DNA of 64,000 nt, taken from the NCBI GenBank assembly GCA_963807235.1, contig CAWEBF010000009.1:496001-560000 (forward strand). Reading direction: 5' to 3'. Below the pieces are notes generated by a model. That model had not been told where the DNA came from, searched no databases, and saw only the letters and a program-made list of their open reading frames with translations. Positions 1 through 10,146 of the stretch are shown here, one piece after another (the first letter of the stretch is position 1; each line of letters begins with the position of its first letter). This DNA comes from CAWEBF01 sp963807235 (GTDB taxonomy: Bacteria > Acidobacteriota > Vicinamibacteria > Vicinamibacterales > UBA2999). The position numbers and the translations under genes are program-made.

Positions 1-1850
1 GCCGAAGCTGATCGCCCAGGAGATCGCCGACGCGTCCGCCGGCATCGAAGGGGTCCCGCGGGTGTCGGCGGCCAATGGCTATCTGAATTTCGGGCTCGAT
101 CGCCGCCGGTTCGCCATCGACTGGACCACCAGCCAGCCCTCGCCCGACCGGCGCGAGGGCAAGGCCATCGTGGAACACACCGCGATCAACCCGAACAAGG
201 CGGCGCACATCGGCCATCTGCGCAACGCCGCGCTGGGCGACACGCTGGTCCGGGCGCTCCGCTTTCAGGGCACACACGTCGAGGTGCAGAACTACATCGA
301 CGATACCGGCGTGCAGGTGGCCGACGTGGTCGTGGGCTTTCGCGTGCTCGAAGGTCTGTCGCTCGACGACATCCACCGCGTCGCCGACACGACCCGGTTC
401 GATCACTACTGCTGGGATCTGTATGCGCGCGTGACCGAGTGGTACGACGGCGACAAGGCGCGCCTGGAGACCCGTGCCGCGACACTGCACGACATCGAGC
501 ACGGCGGCAACGACAACGCTCGGGCGGCCGCCTTCATCGCCGAGCGGATCGTGCGGTGTCACCTGGCCACGATGGCCCGGATGAACGTGGACTACGACCT
601 GCTGACCTGGGAAGGCGACATCCTGCGGCTGAAGTTCTGGGCCCACGCCTTCGAGGTGCTGAAGGCCAAGGGTGCGGTGTACCTCCGCACCGACGGGCGG
701 CTGGCCGGGTGCTGGGTGATGCCGATTCAGGAAGACCTGGATGCCCCGGACGCCGGCGCGCCAGAGGCGGCCGCGCCCGGGTCGCCCGGCGCGGGGGCCG
801 ACGAGGACGCCGAGGAGCGGGAGAAGGTCATCGTGCGCTCCAACGGTGTCGTGACCTACGTGGGCAAGGACATCGCCTATCAGTTCTGGAAGCTGGGTTT
901 GCTGGGACGCGACTTCCAGTACCGCCGCTTCGTGGAGCGGTCCCAGCCGCTCTGGTCGACCCAGACCGAACCTGGCGCTCCCGAGCATCCGCCGTTCGGC
1001 GGCGCGTCCTACGTGTACAACGTCATCGACGTCCGCCAGTCCTATCTCCAGAAGCTCTTGAAACAGGCGCTCCTGGCCGTCGGGCATCCCGAGGGCGCCG
1101 CCCGGTCTCACCACTTTTCGTACGAGATGGTGGCGCTGTCGCACGCCACGGCAACCGAGCTGGGCTTCGCGCCACCGGCGGGCTCCGAGGAGGCGAAGAA
1201 GCCGTTCGTCGAAGTCTCGGGGCGCAAGGGTCTTGGCGTGAAGGCCGACGATCTCATCGATCGATTCGATCGCCAAGGCGCTGGCGGAGGTGACGGCGCG
1301 CAACGCCGACATGCCGGAGGAAGACGCCGGCCGCGTGGCGCGGGCGATTGCCGTCGCGGCGGTCCGCTACTTTTTGGTCAAGTTCTCGCGCGGCAAGATC
1401 ATCGCCTTCGACCTCGACGAAGCCCTGAGCTTCGAGGGCGAAAGCGGTCCATACATCCAGTACGCCGTCGTGCGGGCGCGCAACATCCTGCAGAAGGTGC
1501 AGGAGCGGCTGCATCTGTCGGAAGCCGATCTGCTCGGTTCGCTCGAGGGAATCCCACACGGAGAGCTGGACGGCGCCAACGGCTCGCACGAGGTGTGGGG
1601 GCTCATCCTCGAGGCCGCCCGCCTCGACGACGTGATCGAGCAGGTGATCCGCACGCTGGAGTTCTCGATCCTGGCGAAGTACGCGTTCTCGGTGGCCCAG
1701 TCCTTCAACGCGTTCTATCACCGCGCGCCCATCGTGAACGAGGAGCGCGAAGACGTGCGGCGATGGCGGGCGGTGGCCGTCGTCTACGTGCGCGATCAGC
1801 TGACCCGGGCCCTCGATCTCATGGGCATCGAGATTCCGGTCCGCATGTAG
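1..1850 (+). CDS. argS: Arginyl-tRNA synthetase, 5' truncated by window, one frameshift
   Basis: Class I aminoacyl-tRNA synthetase that charges tRNA-Arg in the cytoplasm. The reading frame is already open at base 2, so the start lies upstream of the window. The HIGH signature is visible as NKAAHIGHLRNA, followed by the NYIDDTGVQVADV region. The C-terminal DALR anticodon-binding domain includes YIQYAVVRARNIL and the usual PVRM-type end. The frame breaks near 1256-1268, where the tetranucleotide cgat is tandemly duplicated (atcgatcgattcgatcgcc). Removing one copy restores IDSIAKALAEV and joins both halves. An essential gene is unlikely to be broken, so this is probably a sequence error. The next gene starts 5 bases after the stop. 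Confidence 0.95.
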
Positions 1851-1855
1851 GCGTC

Positions 1856-2542
1856 ATGCCCCGTATCGCCGTCACGCCCTGCAATCGCCCCCTGGACTAC
1901 GACGCGGCCGTGCGGAAGGCGGGCGGCGAGCCGTGGTCGCCGGTGATCGGCGTGGACGATCCCGCCGCCGTCCTGGCCCAGGTGGACGGGCTGCTGCTGC
2001 CTGGCGGAGACGATGTCGATCCCGCGCTCTTCGGCGAAGCCCCGCATGCACGCTACGAGGTTTCGGAGCCCGGACGCGACGCGTTCGAGCTGGAGCTGTT
2101 GCGGAGAGCCCTGGCCGCCGACCTCCCCGTGTTCGCGATCTGCCGCGGGCTTCAGGTGTTGAACGTCGCGGCAGGCGGCACGTTGATCCAGGACATTCCG
2201 AGCGAGCCCGGAGCCTACGCGGCGCACAGCGTCTACCCTCCGGCCACGCAGCTGGCTCATGACGTGGTCGTGCGCCCAGGCTCGCGCCTGGCCGAGCTGC
2301 TGGGCACGCGTCTGTCGGACGGGCGATGCGCGGTGAACAGCCGCCATCATCAGGCCATTCGGCGACTGGGCTCGGACCTGACGGTCACAGCCACAGCGCC
2401 CGACGGCATCGTCGAAGGCGTGGAATCCCCAGCCTACCGCTTCTGCGTGGGCGTGCAGTGGCACCCCGAGAGCTTCCATCGCACCGGCGAGTTCCACGAG
2501 CTGTTTCTCGGGTTCGTCGAAGCCTGCCGGGCCCGGCGCTAG
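1856..2542 (+). CDS. Class I glutamine amidotransferase-like hydrolase (peptidase C26, PuuD family)
   Basis: A 228-residue protein of the gamma-glutamyl-gamma-aminobutyrate hydrolase family. Members cleave gamma-glutamyl amide bonds. The nucleophile elbow is FAICRGLQVLN with Cys96, and the His-Glu pair sits in VGVQWHPESFH near the C terminus. The early GLLLPGGDDVDP motif is typical of the PuuD branch. The ATG lies five bases after the argS stop, which suggests co-transcription. There is no signal peptide. The natural substrate cannot be deduced; gamma-glutamyl-polyamine, gamma-glutamyl-GABA or folylpolyglutamate-like substrates are family possibilities. It is convergent with the methyltransferase that ends 8 bases downstream. 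Confidence 0.88.
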   Translation: MPRIAVTPCNRPLDYDAAVRKAGGEPWSPVIGVDDPAAVLAQVDGLLLPGGDDVDPALFGEAPHARYEVSEPGRDAFELELLRRALAADLPVFAICRGLQVLNVAAGGTLIQDIPSEPGAYAAHSVYPPATQLAHDVVVRPGSRLAELLGTRLSDGRCAVNSRHHQAIRRLGSDLTVTATAPDGIVEGVESPAYRFCVGVQWHPESFHRTGEFHELFLGFVEACRARR

Positions 2543-2549
2543 ACGCGCG

Positions 2550-3873
2550 CTAGCGGACCAGCACGCACACGGCCTCGACGTGCGCGGTCGAGGGAAACAG
2601 ATCCAGGCCCGTCAGCGAACGCACCTCGTAACCACCCTGGACGAGTGCGCGGACGTCGCGGGCCAGCGTGGCCGGGTCGCACGACACGTAGACGATTCGG
2701 GCAGGCCGATCGCGCAGGGCCGCCGCCCGCACCGCCTCCGACAGCCCGGTGCGAGGCGGGTCGACCACCCACGTCACGAAACCCGTTCGCGGCTGCGCCA
2801 GATACGCCTCAACGCTCAGATGCTCCACGGACACGTCCGTGGCCCTTGCGGCGGCGTTGAGGGCCAGATCATGACCGCTGACCGGGTCGCCTTCGACCAT
2901 CGTGACCGACGCATGTTCTGTTGCGGCCAGCGCCAGGCCGAATAGCCCGGTCCCGGCGAACAGATCGAGGACGCTCCCCTCCTCCGTTGCGTCACTGACC
3001 AACTGCACGAGCGGCGCCAGCAGGAAGCGGTTGCCCTGAAAAAACGATCGCGCCCCATGGCGCAGGGATACCCGCACCGGCCTGCCGCTCTGCGAGAACT
3101 CGATCACATCGGTCACCGATGGGTCGCCAGCCACCACGACGGCGCGCGAACGCGCCACACCGCGATCGGGCACGCCGATCCTCCTGGTCCTCATCGACGC
3201 CGGCCGCCTCGCTTCCAAGCGACAGGCCCGTCAACCCCGCCGCCAGCGGCTCGAATGTGCCGGGCACTACCCCGGCGCGAACGTGCAGGTGGCAGGCGCG
3301 CTCCGTTCCGGTTGCGTTCTCGACGAGGTCCAGGGCGACGAGCGCCCGGGCGGCAGCGATTGGCAGCGCCGCTTCGGCATCGCGAAGCCACGTGAGGGTG
3401 GACTCGCTCAATTGCCCTGTCGCGGCCGGCTCGCACAGGTGATGCGTACCTTCGCGGAAGAAGCCGAGGCGGCCGTCGCTAGCGTGCAGGCGGGCTCGCG
3501 AACGATACCCGTGCTCGTGCGACGCAAGGACCCGCACCGGATCGGGGACCGGGAGACGCGCGATGTGCCGCCACGCGTCCTCGATGATGGCGGCCTTGAG
3601 CGTGACCTGCCGGTGGTAGGCCACGTGGCCAAGGATGGACCCGCCGCACCGCCCTTCCACACCGGGGCGGCGATCGGGTGAGGCTGCGACAACCTCCACG
3701 GTGTCAGCGTAGACCGTGCCGCGGGCCACGCGGGTCACTCGTGCCGTGATCCGCTCACCGGGAATCGCGCCGGCCACGAGCACGACCTGCCCCTCGTGGC
3801 GCGCGAGCATCCGGCCGCCGGCAACGGGCCGTTCGGCGTCGAGCGTCACGCGCGCGCCCAGCGAGAGGGCCAT
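2550..3873 (-). CDS. RumA/TrmA-family RNA (uracil-5-)-methyltransferase, one frameshift
   Basis: SAM-dependent RNA m5U methyltransferase. The N-terminal TRAM-like beta domain spans about the first 60 residues. The Rossmann domain has the SAM motif VLDLFAGTGLFGLA, a DPPRTGL motif, and the catalytic-cysteine motif YVSCDPATLARDV. Only one cysteine (GRCGGSILGH) is present where RumA proteins usually have a four-Cys iron-sulfur site, so this is probably a cluster-less relative. I chose the ATG at 3873 because the TRAM domain begins there (MALSLGARV). The frame shifts at roughly 3180-3215, between the middle and C-terminal parts. Whether the target is 23S rRNA or tRNA is not decided by the sequence. 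It lies downstream of the unknown gene at 3878 with a 4-base gap. Confidence 0.85.
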
Positions 3874-3877
3874 GCGG

Positions 3878-4609
3878 CTAGTCCACGGCCACGAACGGCA
3901 GCTTGCACCGTTCGCGCACGAGCCGATCCACCAGCGCCGCCACCGCTGCGCCATGCGCCTCTGGCGTCATGCGATCGCGGAACGAGAGCAGCTCCTGCTC
4001 GGCCTGGCGCCTCAGTTCCGCCAGCGCCGCGACGCCCAACTCCTCGCGCGCGACAGTCAGCAGTTGGGCGTCCAACTGCGTCAGGCGGTTCAGGAATGCG
4101 GCACGGGCATCGCCCCGCAGCCCCTTGGCGCCGAACATGGCAGCGTCCAGCTCACGGACCACGCCAGCTGCGGCGGCCGCGAGCGATGGTGTGAGATCCG
4201 GACGCGCCTGCAGTGCGGTCAAGCGGGCGATGATGCGCTCGAGGTGCGCCGGCAGCGAGCCGGCGCGACGAGCCGGCGACTGGTCGTCTTCGTCGGTCCG
4301 CGGCGGCGCGCCAATCGCCCTCCGCCACTCATCGAACAGATCCAGCACGTCCGCCTCGCAGAACTCGATGCGAATCGGGCGCCGTCGGGGGCCCTTCGAC
4401 GCCTGTCGATCGACGTACCGGTCGATCCCCCGGCACGCGACCCTCAGGGGCACGCCACGCCCCGCCCAGCCCGACACCAGATCGAAGGAGGGGCCCACGA
4501 TGCGCACGAGATGTCCCGCGTTGCGACGGCTCAGGTGCGCCTCGACAGCCCGGCAGTAGGCGCCGACGTCAGCCGGATCCTCGATCGGCTGGGACTCTAC
4601 GTCAGCCAT
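3878..4609 (-). CDS. Unknown cytoplasmic protein, 243 aa
   Basis: I do not recognise a named family. The protein has no signal peptide and no membrane segment, is rich in Ala, Leu and Arg, and is predicted mostly helical, especially from residue 130 onward. A central stretch IRIEFCEADVLDLFDEWR looks well ordered and may be conserved. Its start overlaps the end of birA by 13 bases and its stop lies 4 bases before the methyltransferase start. It is therefore embedded in the leftward valS-nadC-birA-methyltransferase transcription unit and probably has a housekeeping role. Codon use matches its neighbours. Confidence 0.6.
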   Translation of the reverse strand: MADVESQPIEDPADVGAYCRAVEAHLSRRNAGHLVRIVGPSFDLVSGWAGRGVPLRVACRGIDRYVDRQASKGPRRRPIRIEFCEADVLDLFDEWRRAIGAPPRTDEDDQSPARRAGSLPAHLERIIARLTALQARPDLTPSLAAAAAGVVRELDAAMFGAKGLRGDARAAFLNRLTQLDAQLLTVAREELGVAALAELRRQAEQELLSFRDRMTPEAHGAAVAALVDRLVRERCKLPFVAVD

Positions 4610-5436
4610 CGGACCTCCCCAGACGCGATCCGCGCCACGCCCTCGGCCGTGTCTACGACGAGGGCGCCCGACTGGTCCACGTCGCGGGCCACGCCGCGGC
4701 AGGCCTTACCGCTCGACTCCCACTCCACGCCCCGCCCGAAGGTGGCGACCCCCCGGGCACGCCATGCCTGGAGTACGGCGGCGTCGTCGCCGGCAACCAG
4801 CTGCTGGTACCGGTGCCACAGCGCGGCGCAGAGCTCGGCGGCCACCACGCCACGGTCCACTGGCCGGCCCAGCTCGGCCTCGATCGAGGTCGCGCGTTCG
4901 GAAACATCGGGCGGCAACGCCGCGCGTCCGACGTTCACACCCACGCCAACGACCACGTACTCCACCTGCGCTCCCGATGCGTTCGCCTCAGCCAGGATGC
5001 CTGCCACCTTGCGAGGGCGCGACAGCGGCAGATACACGTCGTTTGGCCACTTCACGCCTGCCTCTGCGCCCGTCGCGGCCTGAATGCCCTCCGCCACGGC
5101 CACGCCGGCGGCCAGGGTGAGCAAGCGAACGGCGTGCGGCGGCGGCCGCAGGACGGCGGAGAGGTACAGGCCGCCTCCGGCCGGCGATGCCCAGGCGCGG
5201 CCGTGACGGCCCCTGCCGGCGGACTGGCTGTCGGCGCCAACGAGCCATCCCTCCTCGGCGCCGCGATCGGCGAGTGCCAGCGCTTCGTCGTTGGTGGAGG
5301 CGATGTCCGCGTACCAAGACACGCGTGCACCCAGGCGCCCGAGCCTCGGTCGGGTCAGTGCCAGCGCCTCGGCCACGTCGTCCGGCACGGCGATGAGCCC
5401 GCCTGTCCCCCAAGGCGCCTCGCCTCTCACGGCCAT
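4597..5436 (-). CDS. birA: Biotin-[acetyl-CoA-carboxylase] ligase, no DNA-binding domain
   Basis: Activates biotin with ATP and attaches it to the carrier lysine of acetyl-CoA carboxylase. Core motifs are seen: ASTNDEAL, the biotinyl-AMP loop SAGRGRHGRAW, GGLYLS, and KWPNDVYL with the catalytic Lys. At about 279 residues it carries only the ligase core and the small C-terminal SH3-like domain (VEWESSGKACRGVARDVD). The N-terminal winged helix of the E. coli repressor-type BirA is missing, so it is a group I enzyme that should not regulate transcription. The ATG at 5436 was chosen because it follows the nadC stop by about 20 bases. The last 13 bases overlap the next gene. Confidence 0.92.
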   Translation of the reverse strand: MAVRGEAPWGTGGLIAVPDDVAEALALTRPRLGRLGARVSWYADIASTNDEALALADRGAEEGWLVGADSQSAGRGRHGRAWASPAGGGLYLSAVLRPPPHAVRLLTLAAGVAVAEGIQAATGAEAGVKWPNDVYLPLSRPRKVAGILAEANASGAQVEYVVVGVGVNVGRAALPPDVSERATSIEAELGRPVDRGVVAAELCAALWHRYQQLVAGDDAAVLQAWRARGVATFGRGVEWESSGKACRGVARDVDQSGALVVDTAEGVARIASGEVRWLT

Positions 5437-5456
5437 TCGCTCACGCGTCGCTTCTC

Positions 5457-6311
5457 TCAGGCCGGCTCGATTTCGAAACTGAGGTCCGCGGCCGGCGCCG
5501 AGTGCGTGAGGGCCCCGGCCGATACGAACGTGGCGCCGCTGGCAGCCAGCGCCGGCAGCCGTTCGAGCGTCACGCCGCCGGAGATCTCGGTCCGCGCGCG
5601 GCCCCGGCAACGCGCCACGGCCTCGCGGATGTCCTCGAGTCCCAGGTTGTCGAGCAGCACGGTGTCCGCGCCGGCGCGCAGCGCGGCATCGACTTCGTCG
5701 AGGCTCTGCGCCTCGACCTCGATCGGCAGTCCCGTCCCGGCCGCCCGCGCCCGCGTCACGGCCTGCTCCACGCCACCCGCCAGGCGCACATGGTTGTCCT
5801 TGATCAGCACGCCGTCATCCAGGCAAAACCGATGGTTGGTGGCGCCGCCCACCCTGACGGCGTACTTCTCCAGCGTACGCAACAGCGGCGTCGTCTTCCG
5901 TGTGTCCAGGACGACGATGCGGCCGGCGGCCGCATCAACGAACCGGCGCGCCATCGTGGCCGTACCCGACAGCCGCTGCAGAAAGTTCAGCGCCACGCGT
6001 TCAGCAGACAGCAGCGCCGCGGCCCGCCCGCGCACCTCGGCCACCACCGTGCCGGGATCGCACCACTCGCCGTCGGCCCGGTGGCACTCGATTGACACGC
6101 CGGCATCGCACTGGCGAAAGGCTTCCCCGGCCACGGCCAGGCCGGCCAGCACGCAGCGGCCCTTCACCACCAGCACGGCGCGCGCGCGCTGCTCCGGGTC
6201 TACAGTGGCTGCCGTGGTCACGTCTCCCCGGCCGATGTCCTCGGCCAGCGCGGCGCGGACCGTGTCCTGATAGTCCTCGAGCGCCAGCGCCGCACCTGCG
6301 GCGTGGGTCAC
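5457..6311 (-). CDS. nadC: Nicotinate-nucleotide pyrophosphorylase (carboxylating)
   Basis: Quinolinate phosphoribosyltransferase converts quinolinate and PRPP to nicotinate mononucleotide, CO2 and PPi in de novo NAD synthesis. The 284 residues match the usual length. Visible motifs are NFLQRLSGTATMARRFVDA, the DTRKTTPLLRTLEKYAV substrate-binding region, GGATNHRFCLDDGVLIKDNH, EVEAQSLDE, and the C-terminal SGGVTLERLPALAASGATFVS with the PRPP-binding loop. Its start overlaps the valS stop by 4 bases, which indicates translational coupling. birA follows downstream. nadA and nadB are not in this window. Confidence 0.95.
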   Translation of the reverse strand: MTHAAGAALALEDYQDTVRAALAEDIGRGDVTTAATVDPEQRARAVLVVKGRCVLAGLAVAGEAFRQCDAGVSIECHRADGEWCDPGTVVAEVRGRAAALLSAERVALNFLQRLSGTATMARRFVDAAAGRIVVLDTRKTTPLLRTLEKYAVRVGGATNHRFCLDDGVLIKDNHVRLAGGVEQAVTRARAAGTGLPIEVEAQSLDEVDAALRAGADTVLLDNLGLEDIREAVARCRGRARTEISGGVTLERLPALAASGATFVSAGALTHSAPAADLSFEIEPA

Positions 6312-8881
6312 GCGGGCGCTCCGCTCGGCGGAACACTCTCCTCGTAGACGAGCTGCGGCTCGGTGACGCTGTCGAACGACAGCTCGCGCACGTGGGACGC
6401 CGCCTGGAAGTCCCGCATCGACGGCCGCAGCCCTTCCAGCGCGTGCGGCAGCACGGCTCGCACGATCACGGCCTTGACGGGCCGCTTCTCCAGCGCCTTC
6501 AGTCGCCGCACTTCAGCCAGCGCGGTCTGGGTGGCTGCGAGCACCGTCGCGGCGTCCTCGTCCCTCCCGCCGATGACCTCGACCACCTCGGCGGAGGTCG
6601 GCCACGTGGCACGGTGGACGGAGCCGGGCTGCCACCAGGACCACACCTCTTCGGTGACGAACGGCAGGTACGGCGCGAAGAGACGCAGCAGAGTGGACAG
6701 CGCCACGAGCATGGCGCTATTGGCGCTGGCCGCGCCCTCTGGCCCGAAGTCCCCGTACCGGCGGGACTTCACCAGCTCCAGGTAGTCGTCGCAGAAGCCC
6801 CAGAAGAACGTCTCGACACGCTCCAGCACCCGGGCGTAGTCGTAAACCTCGAGCTGCTCGGTCGAATCCTCGACCAGCCGCGACAACTGCGTCAGCATGC
6901 CCCGGTCAAGCGGCTCCACGACCGCCCCGCGCGGCTCCGCTTGCAAGAGCGCGAACTTCGCGGCGTTCAGGAGCTTGATCGCCAGGCGCCGTCCCACTTT
7001 CATCTGCGCGGGATCGAACGCCGTGTCGGTGCCGGGGCGCCCGCTGGCGGCCCAGTACCGCACGCCGTCGGACCCGTGCTCTTCCAGGAGGCCCAGCGGC
7101 GTGACGACGTTGCCCTTGGACTTCGACATCTTCTTGCGATCGGGGTCGAGGACCCAGCCGGAGATGGCGGCGTTGGTCCAGGGCAGCGACCCATGCTCGA
7201 GCTGCGCCCGGAGCACGGTCGAGAACAGCCACGTGCGAATGATGTCGTGCGCCTGCGGCCGCACGTCCATCGGGAACACCAGGGCAAAAAGCGCGGGATC
7301 GTCCAGCCAGCCGGCCGCGATCTGCGGCGTCAGCGACGACGTGGCCCACGTGTCCATCACGTCGGGATCGCCGGTAAAGCCACCTGGCACGTCGCGCTGC
7401 TCCGCCTGGTAGCCGGCCGGTACGTCAGTGGACGGATCCACGGGCAGGCGCGATTCGTCCGCCGCCAGCACGCGTGCGTAGTCGGTGGTGCCATCGGCCC
7501 GGACCTGGTACCACAGCGGAAACGGCACGCCGAAGAAACGCTGGCGGCTGACGCACCAGTCCCCGGTGAGGCCGTTCACCCAGTTCTCATAACGGTGCTG
7601 CATGTACTCCGGGTGCCAGCGCAGCTCGCGTCCCCTCGCGAGCAGCGCTTCCTTGTGGTCCATGGTCTTGAAGAACCACTGGCGGCTCGTCACGATCTCG
7701 AGGGGCCGATCGCCTTTCTCGTAGAACTTCACGGGGTGCGTGATCGGACGCGGGTCGCCGACCAGCGCGCCACTCTCCCGCAGCTGCTCCGCGATCTTCG
7801 CGCGGGCTTTCGTCACGGACAGTCCCGCCAGCTGGTCGTAGTGCGCCTGCGCGGCCCCGGGGTCGGCCGAGGGCCACTCGTCCGACCCGAACGTCACCGG
7901 GCGCAGCGCGCCATTCGGCTGGATCACCGCGCGCACCGGCAGCGACAGCTCGCGCCACCAGATCACGTCTGTCAGATCGCCGAACGTGCAGATCATGGCG
8001 ATGCCGCTGCCCTTCTCGGGATCCGCCAAGGGGTGCGCCTTGACCGGGATGGGGACGCCGAAGAGCGGCGTCCGCACCAATGTCTCGAAGAGCGGCTGGT
8101 AGCGCACATCGTCGGGATGTGCCACGAGGGCTACGCACGCGGGCAGGAGTTCGGGACGCGTGGTCTCGATGTCCACGAACGAGCCGTTGGCGCCAGGGAA
8201 CCGCAGGCGGTGATAGGCGCCCGGCTGCTCGCGATCCTCGAGCTCGGCCTGCGCCACCGCCGTGCGGAAGTCCACGTCCCACAGCGTCGGCGCCTCGAGC
8301 TGATAGGCCTCGCCGCGCTGCAGCAGCCGGAGAAACGCCGCTTGCGAGACCCGCTGCGCCGACTTGCCGATCGTGGCGTAGGTGCGCGACCAGTCCACCG
8401 AGAGCCCCAGGTGGCGCCACAGATGCTCGAACGCCTTTTCGTCCTCGTGGGTCAGGCGCGTACAGAGCTCGATGAAGTTGGGCCGCGACACCGCGACCGC
8501 CTGCTTCCCGGGCTTGTCGGGGGGCGTGAAGGCCGGGTCGTACGGCAGCGACGGATCGCACCGCACGCCGTAGTAGTTCTGAACGCGGCGCTCGGTGGGC
8601 AGGCCGTTGTCGTCCCACCCCATCGGGTAGAAAACCGCCTTGCCGCGCATGCGCTGGAAGCGCGCGACGACATCGGTGTGCGTGTAGGAGAAGACGTGAC
8701 CGACGTGCAACGAGCCGCTGACGGTGGGCGGCGGCGTGTCGATCGAGAAGACGGTCTCACGGGTGGCCGGCGGCTCGAACCGGTAGGTCTCCTCGTCCGC
8801 CCATCGGGCATTCCACTTGGCCTCGAGGCCTTCGAGTGCGGGCTTGTCCGGCAGGCGGATGGGATGCGAGGGTGCGGCCAT
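6308..8881 (-). CDS. valS: Valyl-tRNA synthetase
   Basis: Class I synthetase that charges tRNA-Val. The HIGH motif is SGSLHVGHVFSYTHTD near residue 50 and the KMSKS motif is KKMSKSKGNVVTPL. The CP1 editing domain lies between them and an anticodon-binding domain follows. The segment NGLPTERRVQNYYGVRCDP marks the shorter type (about 857 residues) also seen in some actinobacteria and archaea. It differs from the roughly 950-residue E. coli type, and the long C-terminal coiled-coil arm is missing. Two ATGs are available, at 8890 and 8881; the second gives the usual MAAPSHP start. It is the first gene of the leftward valS-nadC-birA unit and no shift is needed to read it. Confidence 0.96.
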   Translation of the reverse strand: MAAPSHPIRLPDKPALEGLEAKWNARWADEETYRFEPPATRETVFSIDTPPPTVSGSLHVGHVFSYTHTDVVARFQRMRGKAVFYPMGWDDNGLPTERRVQNYYGVRCDPSLPYDPAFTPPDKPGKQAVAVSRPNFIELCTRLTHEDEKAFEHLWRHLGLSVDWSRTYATIGKSAQRVSQAAFLRLLQRGEAYQLEAPTLWDVDFRTAVAQAELEDREQPGAYHRLRFPGANGSFVDIETTRPELLPACVALVAHPDDVRYQPLFETLVRTPLFGVPIPVKAHPLADPEKGSGIAMICTFGDLTDVIWWRELSLPVRAVIQPNGALRPVTFGSDEWPSADPGAAQAHYDQLAGLSVTKARAKIAEQLRESGALVGDPRPITHPVKFYEKGDRPLEIVTSRQWFFKTMDHKEALLARGRELRWHPEYMQHRYENWVNGLTGDWCVSRQRFFGVPFPLWYQVRADGTTDYARVLAADESRLPVDPSTDVPAGYQAEQRDVPGGFTGDPDVMDTWATSSLTPQIAAGWLDDPALFALVFPMDVRPQAHDIIRTWLFSTVLRAQLEHGSLPWTNAAISGWVLDPDRKKMSKSKGNVVTPLGLLEEHGSDGVRYWAASGRPGTDTAFDPAQMKVGRRLAIKLLNAAKFALLQAEPRGAVVEPLDRGMLTQLSRLVEDSTEQLEVYDYARVLERVETFFWGFCDDYLELVKSRRYGDFGPEGAASANSAMLVALSTLLRLFAPYLPFVTEEVWSWWQPGSVHRATWPTSAEVVEVIGGRDEDAATVLAATQTALAEVRRLKALEKRPVKAVIVRAVLPHALEGLRPSMRDFQAASHVRELSFDSVTEPQLVYEESVPPSGAPA

Positions 8882-8943
8882 TCCCCTCATTGTAGTCGCC
8901 GGTCGTAGACCGGAGCGCTGTCGGTGACCGGGCCGCGCGCGCG

Positions 8944-10146
8944 TCAGTGCGCGTCGTGCTGCGATCGAGCGATCTCCTGCACGACGAGCCGGCGCAGGGT
9001 CTCGGCGACTTCGGGCGCCAGGCGTGCCAGCACGCGTTCCGTGATGGCGTCCACAATCGCCTGCGAGGGAGCGGCGGATGGTGGCTGAACCATCGAAGGC
9101 GCGTCGCTCTGCGCGGAGGGTACGGTATGCGCCGAGCCGATTTCAGCGCCCTGCGCCATCAGCGCGGTCACGGCTTCGAGGATTGGATTGGCTGTCTCGG
9201 ACCGCCGGTCGAACCTCAGCGTGTTGCCGGCTGGCGACAGCCATTCCTGGGCCGGCGCATCGGCTCGCGGCGGCGCGGCGGCTGGCGTTGGCGGGACCGG
9301 TGGCGCCAGATCCTCCAACCGGTCTGGCAGCGACTGAAACGGCCGGGGGGCCGGAACGCTGGCCTGCTCGAAGGCCACGCTCAGGCGATCGAAGTAGTCG
9401 TCGAGCGTCGCGCCATTGCTGGTGGGCGCCGCGGTGAGCGGCTCGAAAGCAACCGGCGGTTCGAGGACGAATGGTTCCAGTTCAATCGCTCGTTCTGGTT
9501 CCGGTTCGGACTGAAGCACCACAGGAGACTCCGTTTGGAACTCCGCACTCGAGTCTGGCGGCGGCTCCGTGGGCGGCTCCGGGGCCGCGACAATTTCAGG
9601 TTCAGCCGGACGCGCCGCCCGGGAGGGTTCGAACAGTGCCTGGTTCAGGCTTTCGAAGAGTTCGTCCAGCGAGTGCACCGCTGCGCCATCGGCTCCAGCG
9701 GCGGCGACGGGTTCGGGCGCAGCCTCGCGGACCGGCTCTACCGGTTGCGGTGCGGGTTCCGGAACAACAGGCGCCTGCGGCACGAGAGCCAGCAGCTCCT
9801 TCACGCGTTCGATTACCTGCCGCGGTTCGAATGGCTTGATCAGCACGCCGTCGGCCCGCACCTGCTCGGCCCGCGCCTGATCCACCGGCTCGAAGGCCCC
9901 CGCCAGCAGCAGGACGGGGATGTGCGCCAGGTCGGGGCGTCCCTTGACGAACGCTGCCACGTCGTAGCCGCCCTTGCGAGGCATGCCGATGTCGGCAAGT
10001 ATCACGTCGGGGCGCTCGAGCGGGATGCGGGCGATGGCCTGCTCGCCGTCGCTGACGGCCAACACCTGCACGTCCTCTCCGGAGAAGGTCAGTTCGATGA
10101 CCCTCTGGATGGTGACGCTGTCGTCGGCAAGCAGTAGCTTGTGCAT
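8944..10146 (-). CDS. Response regulator receiver protein with long Pro/Glu-rich extension
   Basis: The CheY-like receiver domain fills residues 1-120. The acidic pair D8/D9, phospho-acceptor D52 (ILADIGMP) and conserved K104 (LIKPFEP) are all present, so phosphorylation is expected. Residues 130-330 form a low-complexity linker rich in Pro, Glu and Ala. The last 70 residues (AIVDAITERVLARLAPEVA...) are predicted amphipathic helix, possibly an oligomerisation or docking element. No DNA-binding or enzymatic output domain is visible. The layout is reminiscent of FrzS or gliding/pilus regulators, but the partner is unknown. The stop and start abut the B12-binding subunit, yet a functional link to it is not obvious. 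Confidence 0.8.
   Translation of the reverse strand: MHKLLLADDSVTIQRVIELTFSGEDVQVLAVSDGEQAIARIPLERPDVILADIGMPRKGGYDVAAFVKGRPDLAHIPVLLLAGAFEPVDQARAEQVRADGVLIKPFEPRQVIERVKELLALVPQAPVVPEPAPQPVEPVREAAPEPVAAAGADGAAVHSLDELFESLNQALFEPSRAARPAEPEIVAAPEPPTEPPPDSSAEFQTESPVVLQSEPEPERAIELEPFVLEPPVAFEPLTAAPTSNGATLDDYFDRLSVAFEQASVPAPRPFQSLPDRLEDLAPPVPPTPAAAPPRADAPAQEWLSPAGNTLRFDRRSETANPILEAVTALMAQGAEIGSAHTVPSAQSDAPSMVQPPSAAPSQAIVDAITERVLARLAPEVAETLRRLVVQEIARSQHDAH

Noticed and set aside
439..1293. Long second frame inside argS
   Set aside because: Arg/Gly-rich translation typical of shadow frames in GC-rich DNA; argS is clearly the real frame.
5900..8908. A 1002-codon open frame antisense to valS
   Set aside because: Composition (Arg, His, Gln, Pro rich) and full overlap with a clean valS show that it is a shadow frame.
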